Source: Acidimicrobiales bacterium
Lineage (GTDB): Bacteria > Actinomycetota > Acidimicrobiia > Acidimicrobiales > Palsa-688
Length of the DNA stretch: 7,421 nucleotides
Direction: 5' to 3'
Assembly (NCBI GenBank): GCA_030039575.1
Contig: JASHVH010000215.1
Span: forward strand, 1-7,421
The number at the start of each line of letters is the position of its first letter. Within the stretch, counting starts at the first letter, position 1. A program made the translations under genes and the position numbers. This document shows positions 3,920 to 7,421 of the stretch, piece after piece. The notes beneath the pieces were generated by a model. It had not been told where the DNA came from and searched no databases. It was given only the letters and a program-made list of their open reading frames with translations.

Positions 3920-5637
3920 GGAGACGGTTGAAACGGCAATTGGTGAGCGGGGCCCGGCCCCACCGTGAGCGATAGGTCCTGGGTGGTGCTGAGGGCGGTG
4001 GGCGCGCTGGAATCGGTCGCCTCAACGGCGAAGTTGAACGTGCCGGCCGCAGTGAGTGTGCCCGCCAGCACGCCCGAGGAACTGAGGCTGAGCCCGGGTG
4101 GCAAAGGCCCGGTCGAGACCGACCAACTATATGGGCCGGTGCCCCCGGTGGCGACCAGGAACTGGATGTAGAAGCCGCCGACGCCGGCGCCTGAGGACAC
4201 CATGGTGGTGGAGATCTGCAGGGGGGCCAGGACCGCGACCGTGGCAGTGCCGGTGGCGTGGTCGCCCGAGCCGTCGCTGGTGCCGGTGACCGTGTAGGCG
4301 AACGTATCGGTGCCGGTGAAGCCGGCCGGCGGGGTATAGGTGAACCCTCCGTCGCCATTCGCGTCGAGGGCCACTGTCCCCCCCTTCGCGGTTGTGGCCG
4401 ATGGGAGCGACACGGCCAGAGCGTCCCCGGCCGGCCCGGAGGTGCCGGCCCCGGCGCTGAGCAGGCCGCTTGCTGCCCCCACCACTAGCGTCTGGCCCGA
4501 GGCGACGTCATAGCCGGGCGAGCCCGTGACCACCGGGTCCGCGTAGGAGATCACCGCCTCGCCGTTGCCCGAAAGCGATGTCCCCTGGAAGGTCGGGGTG
4601 TCGTTCAAGCTGGCACCGGAGATGCCGGGTCCGCCGGTGTAGGACGAACCGCCGCCACCCCCGCCGCCGCCGCTGAGGTCAGCACACTGGTCGCTGGCGT
4701 TCCCGCCCCCCTGGCCGCCGCCGTAGTAGCCGCCGCCCCCGCCGGCGCCGGCCGCGGTGGCCCCGCCCCCGCCCGTTCCCGCCGAACCGGGATTGCCGGC
4801 CGCGCCACCGGTCAGGGCGGAGCCATTTGGGCAACCGCTGCTACCCGAGCCAGTCCCCGCAACCCCACCAGGACCGCCGGCGGTCGCGCTGCCGGCCCGA
4901 CCACCGCCTCCACCGGTCAACATGGCGTTGAACGGAGACAGGCTTTCACCCGCGCCCCCTGGTCCGCCGGCATTGCCCCCGGCCCCGCCGTTGACCGTGG
5001 ACCTCGGAGCGAGCTCATTGAACCCGCTTGCGCCACTCCCACCGCCGCCACCGGCGACGAGAAGGGGCGTGGCCCCCTGGGACAGGTCGGTTGCGCCGCC
5101 GCCCCCGCCCGCGTCAGACACCCCCTCGCCGCCGCCGTTGTACCCGGCCCCGTTTAGCCCGGCGGCGCCACCGACGTTGACCGTGAGCGCGCTGCCTGCC
5201 GGCAAGAGAGTGCTCGGCCCAACGGCCAGTGACGCGTTGACCTCGGCGCCTGACCCGCCCGCCGGGCCACCCGAACCGGTCCCGCCGTCGGCGCCGTAAA
5301 GGGTAACTGAAAGCGAAGTGACGCCGCTGGGCACGTCCCAGGTAGCGGTTGAGCCGGTCTCAGGGAATGTGATCGTGCACGTGCCGGAGGTGCAAGTGGG
5401 CGAGGTGGCCGCCCCGGCGACCGGAGCACCGGCGAACAAGACCGCGTTGGCTCCGGCAAGACCGCCGGCCACTATGCCCGCCGTGGCAAGGAACCGAACC
5501 GACGGGGACCTTGACGATATCCACTTCCGTTCCCGCCCGCCCGAGTTGCGGGAGCCGCCGTCAGCCGGGCTCGGCTGGCTAGCGTACACAGTCCCCGGCG
5601 AGTTTGATGTGTTTGGTTGATGGTTGCCGTTGTCCAT
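3916..5637 (-). CDS. Secreted glycine-rich protein with Ig-like and He_PIG domains, first part of a broken gene
   Basis: ATG at 5637 is preceded by GGAGG (5650-5646) with eight bases of spacing, which fixes the start; the frame stays open upstream to 5847 but without such support. The product is 573 residues. It has a long polar N-terminus (1-48, with RERK at 35-38), a hydrophobic segment (49-71) and an AGA-A cleavage site near 76. Residues 79-366 form a glycine-rich domain that opens with TWDVPSGVTSLSVTLYGADG, typical of bacterial Gly-rich surface domains. Residues 367-472 are a cadherin/Big-like domain (DANGDGGFTYTPPAGFTGTD), and residues 473-562 a He_PIG Ig-like domain (PPGLSLSSSGVLAGTLTAAG). 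The frame then ends in ten unrelated residues while the next domain continues in another frame, so one or two small insertions near 3920-3950 are likely. A secreted or wall-associated adhesive or structural role is inferred. No LPXTG or C-terminal membrane anchor is seen in any part. Confidence 0.8.
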   Translation of the reverse strand: MDNGNHQPNTSNSPGTVYASQPSPADGGSRNSGGRERKWISSRSPSVRFLATAGIVAGGLAGANAVLFAGAPVAGAATSPTCTSGTCTITFPETGSTATWDVPSGVTSLSVTLYGADGGTGSGGPAGGSGAEVNASLAVGPSTLLPAGSALTVNVGGAAGLNGAGYNGGGEGVSDAGGGGGATDLSQGATPLLVAGGGGGSGASGFNELAPRSTVNGGAGGNAGGPGGAGESLSPFNAMLTGGGGGRAGSATAGGPGGVAGTGSGSSGCPNGSALTGGAAGNPGSAGTGGGGATAAGAGGGGGYYGGGQGGGNASDQCADLSGGGGGGGGSSYTGGPGISGASLNDTPTFQGTSLSGNGEAVISYADPVVTGSPGYDVASGQTLVVGAASGLLSAGAGTSGPAGDALAVSLPSATTAKGGTVALDANGDGGFTYTPPAGFTGTDTFAYTVTGTSDGSGDHATGTATVAVLAPLQISTTMVSSGAGVGGFYIQFLVATGGTGPYSWSVSTGPLPPGLSLSSSGVLAGTLTAAGTFNFAVEATDSSAPTALSTTQDLSLTVGPGPAHQLPFQPSP

Positions 5638-5785
5638 GTTCAAGACCTCCAATGCGCACCGGCCGTCGGGCCGGGTACAGGCTGGTTGGCAATGGGCAGC
5701 CCGGGCGGGCTTAGAGCCCCGCGAACCGACCTCCCGTCGTGTAGGTTCGGCCGAGGTACCGACCCTGAACAGGAAAAATGGAGAT

Positions 5786-5818
5786 ATTTCCGGTGAATTT
5801 CCGGTCAATTTCCGGTCA
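5786..5818 (-). promoter_or_regulatory. Three tandem 11-bp direct repeats, PHO-box-like
   Basis: ATTTCCGGTGA (5786-5796), ATTTCCGGTCA (5797-5807) and ATTTCCGGTCA (5808-5818) are exactly phased at one helical turn. On the minus strand the units read TGACCGGAAAT, TGACCGGAAAT and TCACCGGAAAT. Actinobacterial PhoP-type response regulators bind 11-bp direct-repeat units of the kind GTTCACC plus four bases, so an OmpR/PhoB-family site is a good inference. A TTGACC inside the second unit could serve as -35, with a weak TATCTC 16 bp on. The block is about 150 bp upstream of the secreted-protein start at 5637, with no other gene on that side, so that gene is the likely target. Confidence 0.6.
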
Positions 5819-5865
5819 ATTCGTGTGTTAAGCGTCACACCCCGCACTCGGCTGCAGGGGCCGCC

Positions 5866-5899
5866 TCGGGTTCATAACCCAGATGTCGGCGGTTCGAAA
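5866..5899 (+). other. tRNA-Met(CAT)-like fragment, second attachment-site-like remnant
   Basis: GGG TTCATAA CCCAG (5868-5882) reads as an anticodon stem-loop with anticodon CAT (5873-5875). It is followed by ATGTC as variable loop and by GGCGG TTCGAA, the start of a T arm (5888-5898). The match then breaks: AAAAAGCCC stands where the closing CCGCC should be. No D arm or 5' acceptor is seen before 5866, and the outer anticodon stem pairs already fail. The order and spacing resemble initiator-type tRNA-Met. About 30 bp running from anticodon loop to T loop is the size of a typical integrase crossover core, so this looks like an att remnant from a different tRNA than the one at 653-700. Confidence 0.5.
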
Positions 5900-6149
5900 A
5901 AGCCCGGTCGGCACCTGCCCACAGCACGACGCAGTGGGGTACCAGCCGAGGACGTGAGACGGGCTAAAAGCGAAAGACGACCATACGCCGCCTATGTTCG
6001 AGTTACGGTGTCGGGGATGTCTGGCCGACCGGTTGACCTGCGAAGTTGCATGCCGCTCAGCGGAAAGATCTCTCCGAGCTTCGTCGAAGAAGGAGTAACA
6101 ACACTGGTCGGGGTCCAGGAATAAACCACCCGGCCGATCGCTCGAACGC
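5900..6149. other. Intergenic stretch without recognisable gene
   Basis: All six frames were considered. The plus-strand frame ending at the TAA 6122-6124 and the minus-strand frame crossing the region are open but contain no motif or family signature that I recognise, and neither has a ribosome-binding site. The segment joins the tRNA-Met-like fragment to the point where pyruvate oxidase homology begins, so it probably contains the deletion or insertion junction that removed the front of that gene. Confidence 0.5.
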
Positions 6150-6680
6150 AAGGCGAACGCCTCACCGAACGCCTTCGGCGCCCAGCTCGACTTCCCCGGC
6201 CGCCAGACCATAGCCCTGTCTGGTGACGGAGGCTTCACGATGCTGGGGATGGGCGACCTCCTGACCGAAGTCCAGAGCCGAGCGCCAGTCGTCCATGTCA
6301 TCTTCGACAACGCGATGATGGACTTCGTCAACGTCGAACAGCAGGAAGCGGGGCTGCTCTCGTTCGGGACCGAGCTCGTGAACCCGGACTTCAGCAAAGT
6401 CGCTGAGGCATGCGGGGCCACGGGCATCCGCATCGAAGAGCCCGGAGATGTTCGCGAGGGTCTCAAAGCTGCGCTCGGGCACATGGGCGGACCCGTAGTG
6501 GTGGACGTGCTCGTTGACCGCTTCGCGCTCTCGCTCCCGTCACACGTGCCCGCCCAGACACTGAAAGGCTTCACCCTGAGCCTGGCGAAGCAAGCACTTA
6601 GCGGGGAAGTAGACAATGTCATCTGGCACGGTCGAGCACAACGTGCACTTGCTCTGAAACATTTGAACGGCACACGCTGA
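6150..6680 (+). pseudogene. poxB: Pyruvate oxidase / quinone-dependent pyruvate dehydrogenase, C-terminal third only
   Basis: The frame reads ANASPNAFGAQLDFPGRQ, then SGDGGFTML (GDG at 6222-6230), then VIFDNAMMDFVNVEQQEAG, NPDFSKVAEACG, IRIEEPGDVREGLKAAL and SLPSHVPAQTLKGFTLSLAK. This is the thiamine-diphosphate-binding C-terminal domain of PoxB-type enzymes, which convert pyruvate, with ThDP and FAD, to acetate and CO2. Full-length members have about 570-580 residues; only some 175 are here. The pyrimidine-binding and FAD domains are missing, and the frame closes at TAA 6096-6098 with no start before the homology. The first in-frame ATG, 6240, lies after the GDG motif. Within the fragment one residue is inserted (MLGMGDL for MLMGDL), and the usual NN of the ThDP motif is DN (6306-6311), though the second Asn, which binds Mg2+, remains. 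It cannot be a working enzyme. Confidence 0.85.
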
Positions 6681-6688
6681 CCGGATTG

Positions 6689-6793
6689 CTATTTGCCGCC
6701 ATGTCGTCTTCCAGTCGGCCGCTTAAACCGCCTTGCATCCGCCGTGAACTCGTGAGCCGCGACCTTGTCCGCAATGATGTCGTGCTTGAGCAT
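6689..6793 (-). CDS. Possible 34-residue small protein, hypothetical
   Basis: ATG at 6793 opens a 34-codon frame ending at TAG 6691-6689. The peptide begins MLKHDIIADKVAAHEFTADA and ends in a basic tail (RRFKRPTGRRHGGK). Its composition looks more protein-like than the other frames of this intergenic region. Against it, there is no Shine-Dalgarno, and it may equally be the tail of a lost gene. A 14-bp palindrome lies just upstream. I do not recognise a family. Confidence 0.25.
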   Translation of the reverse strand: MLKHDIIADKVAAHEFTADARRFKRPTGRRHGGK

Positions 6794-6799
6794 GGCGAT

Positions 6800-6813
6800 G
6801 GTGAGGTCTCACC
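6800..6813. repeat. 14-bp palindrome GGTGAG-GT-CTCACC
   Basis: Perfect 6-bp arms (6800-6805 and 6808-6813) around a 2-bp centre make an operator-like dyad, six bases upstream of the possible small minus-strand ORF at 6793. It lies in the 295-bp gap between the poxB remnant and the 6976 gene, which otherwise holds only the promoter described separately. Confidence 0.4.
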
Positions 6814-6907
6814 GCCGACCCGGTCGTCCGCGTCCACCTCCCGCTCGCACCGTGCCCGGCTTCCATGGCAACTGGGTACCAGAGCTCGGTCTCTGCCTAA
6901 TAGGTCC

Positions 6908-6936
6908 CTGACCGCATGACGCGCTAACAATATGAC
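6908..6936 (+). promoter_or_regulatory. Predicted promoter of the 6976 gene
   Basis: CTGACC (6908-6913) and TATGAC (6931-6936) are separated by exactly 17 bp, and each matches the sigma-70 consensus at four of six positions. The start point would fall about 6942-6944, within the palindrome at 6939-6956, leaving a 5' leader of about 33 bases before the GTG at 6976. Confidence 0.45.
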
Positions 6937-6938
6937 TG

Positions 6939-6956
6939 CAACCGCTATCACGGTTG
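6939..6956 (+). promoter_or_regulatory. Operator-like inverted repeat CAACCG-N6-CGGTTG
   Basis: Perfect 6-bp arms (6939-6944 and 6951-6956) flank a 6-base centre. It sits directly over the predicted transcription start and nine bases before the ribosome-binding site AAGGAGG at 6965-6971. That is a classical place for a repressor operator. In RNA it could form a hairpin near the 5' end instead. Confidence 0.45.
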
Positions 6957-6975
6957 TCTGATCGAAGGAGGGCAA

Positions 6976-7287
6976 GTGCCGACTGTCACCATCGACAGGT
7001 CCGTAACCGTCCAGGACACGGCCGAGGCGTTACAACAGAAACTGGGCGACACCTACGAGGTCACCACGCATGGCCAGGGCGCCGAGGAAGCATTAAAAGT
7101 CAAGCACTCAGCCGCTGCGCTGGCGACCGTGCACCTGGACCACGCCAATAACATCACCACTTTTCACGTCCATGGCGGTGGCTTGGTGATCTCGCGAATG
7201 GTCAACGAGTTCGGGATCGCCAAGAAGGTCGCCGAAGCGATCGAGGAGTCGTTCAAGGCCGACCAAACGCCCACAACACCTGAGTAA
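6976..7287 (+). CDS. Conserved-looking 103-residue protein of unknown function
   Basis: GTG at 6976 follows AAGGAGG (6965-6971) with four bases of spacing, and the codons favour G/C in third position, so this is a confident gene. The product is cytoplasmic by appearance: no signal peptide or membrane segment. It starts with a short strand (PTVTIDRSVTV) and a helix (QDTAEALQQKLG, 13-24). The middle is strand-rich, with TVHLDHANN and a conspicuous HVHGGG (64-69), and a helical region (NEFGIAKKVAEAIEESF, about 77-93) and polar tail follow. I believe similar small proteins occur widely in actinobacteria, but I cannot name a function. The HVHGGG histidines could bind a metal; that is speculation. 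It has its own promoter and operator-like dyad and is probably monocistronic. Confidence 0.85.
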   Translation: MPTVTIDRSVTVQDTAEALQQKLGDTYEVTTHGQGAEEALKVKHSAAALATVHLDHANNITTFHVHGGGLVISRMVNEFGIAKKVAEAIEESFKADQTPTTPE

Positions 7288-7356
7288 AAGGCAGAACCAT
7301 AGCTCCACACACTCCCAACTTCATCATCAGTTCGTACTGGTCGGAAGCGGCCTCCG

Positions 7357-7381
7357 CCTTCGGGGCCATGGGTGCCGAAGG
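7357..7381 (+). terminator. Hairpin CCTTCGG / CCGAAGG after the 6976 gene, possible terminator
   Basis: A perfect 7-bp stem (7357-7363 with 7375-7381) encloses an 11-base loop, 70 bp after the stop codon. There is no T tract, so an intrinsic terminator is uncertain; it may simply be a structured spacer before the next gene. Confidence 0.3.
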
Positions 7382-7408
7382 ACCGGGCCCAACACGAAAA
7401 GGAACCTC

Positions 7409-7421
7409 ATGCCAATCATCG
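7409..7421 (+). CDS. Possible start of a further gene, cut by the window edge
   Basis: ATG at 7409 follows AAAAGGA (7397-7403) at a sensible distance and opens MPII before the sequence ends. Only four codons are present, so the product cannot be named and the call is tentative. Confidence 0.25.

Noticed and set aside
3362..3931. Long plus-strand frames opposite the secreted-protein gene (also 4757-5299).
   Set aside because: They are antisense shadows with glycine/arginine- or proline-rich composition from GC-rich codons, with no start signals.
5638..5847. Upstream extension of the secreted-protein reading frame to 5847.
   Set aside because: It would include the 11-bp regulatory repeats and lacks a ribosome-binding site, while ATG 5637 has GGAGG at a good distance.
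676..5880. Shared CGGGTTCA in the two tRNA fragments as a possible direct-repeat pair of one element.
   Set aside because: In the first it is T arm and in the second anticodon arm, so the eight shared bases are not homologous att ends.
5994..6012. TTCGAGT resembling a T loop in ATGTTCGAGTTACGG.
   Set aside because: Flanking bases do not form a stem and no acceptor strand or anticodon arm is nearby.
5828..6673. Long minus-strand open frame of 281 codons across the poxB remnant.
   Set aside because: It is the mirror of the poxB frame in high-GC DNA; its residue composition is serine/arginine-rich without motifs.
1..7421. CRISPR arrays, toxin-antitoxin pairs, retrons or defence gene clusters.
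   Set aside because: No regularly spaced repeat-spacer array, reverse transcriptase, nuclease or toxin motif was seen on either strand.

Overview
This 7.4-kb window of high-GC DNA reads as an actinobacterial chromosome. The case rests on an AAA/LuxR-type regulator with a near-leaderless start, GTG/TTG starts, actinobacterial-type tyrosine integrases with an excisionase-like HTH protein, and a large glycine-rich secreted protein with MBG/Ig-like domains. A member of Acidimicrobiia or a neighbouring class would fit, but that placement is inference.

Layout, left to right. (1) 1-364, minus strand: the N-terminus of a large LuxR-family ATPase regulator running out of the window, with its promoter at 377-405. 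(2) 365-904: an intergenic segment with 11-bp tandem repeats (542-563) and a tRNA-Gly-like 3' half (653-700), which looks like an integration site. (3) 905-2029: an open tyrosine integrase whose two catalytic-histidine positions are substituted, followed at once by the frameshifted, stop-containing C-terminus of a second, unrelated integrase (about 2095-2323). (4) 2382-2839: two hairpins, a strong Shine-Dalgarno serving a 21-codon leader ORF, an excisionase-type HTH gene with a replaced C-terminus, and a 12-bp-stem terminator. (5) 2846-5637, minus strand: short CCTACGTCG repeats, then a secreted multidomain protein gene split by a frameshift (about 3916-3940) and an in-frame amber codon (3341-3343). 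Its upstream region carries three perfectly phased 11-bp repeats resembling PHO boxes (5786-5818). (6) 5866-5899: a second tRNA remnant, of tRNA-Met(CAT) type. (7) 6150-6680: the 3' third of a pyruvate oxidase gene (poxB) without its front. (8) 6908-7287: a small, well-formed gene for a conserved-looking protein of unknown function, with a promoter, an operator-like palindrome and a ribosome-binding site, followed by intergenic sequence to the window end.

The picture is a degraded integration hot spot: two integrases (one dead, one with unusual catalytic residues), two tRNA-derived attachment-like fragments from different tRNAs, and at least three truncated or broken genes. The genes do not form one pathway. 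The probably functional parts are the two flanks (the LuxR regulator and the 6976 gene) and possibly the secreted protein, if its interruptions are tolerated, suppressed or sequencing errors. I do not see a complete new defence or biosynthetic system. The most interesting items are the integrase active-site changes, the paired tRNA remnants, the phased 11-bp repeats and the doubly interrupted surface protein.
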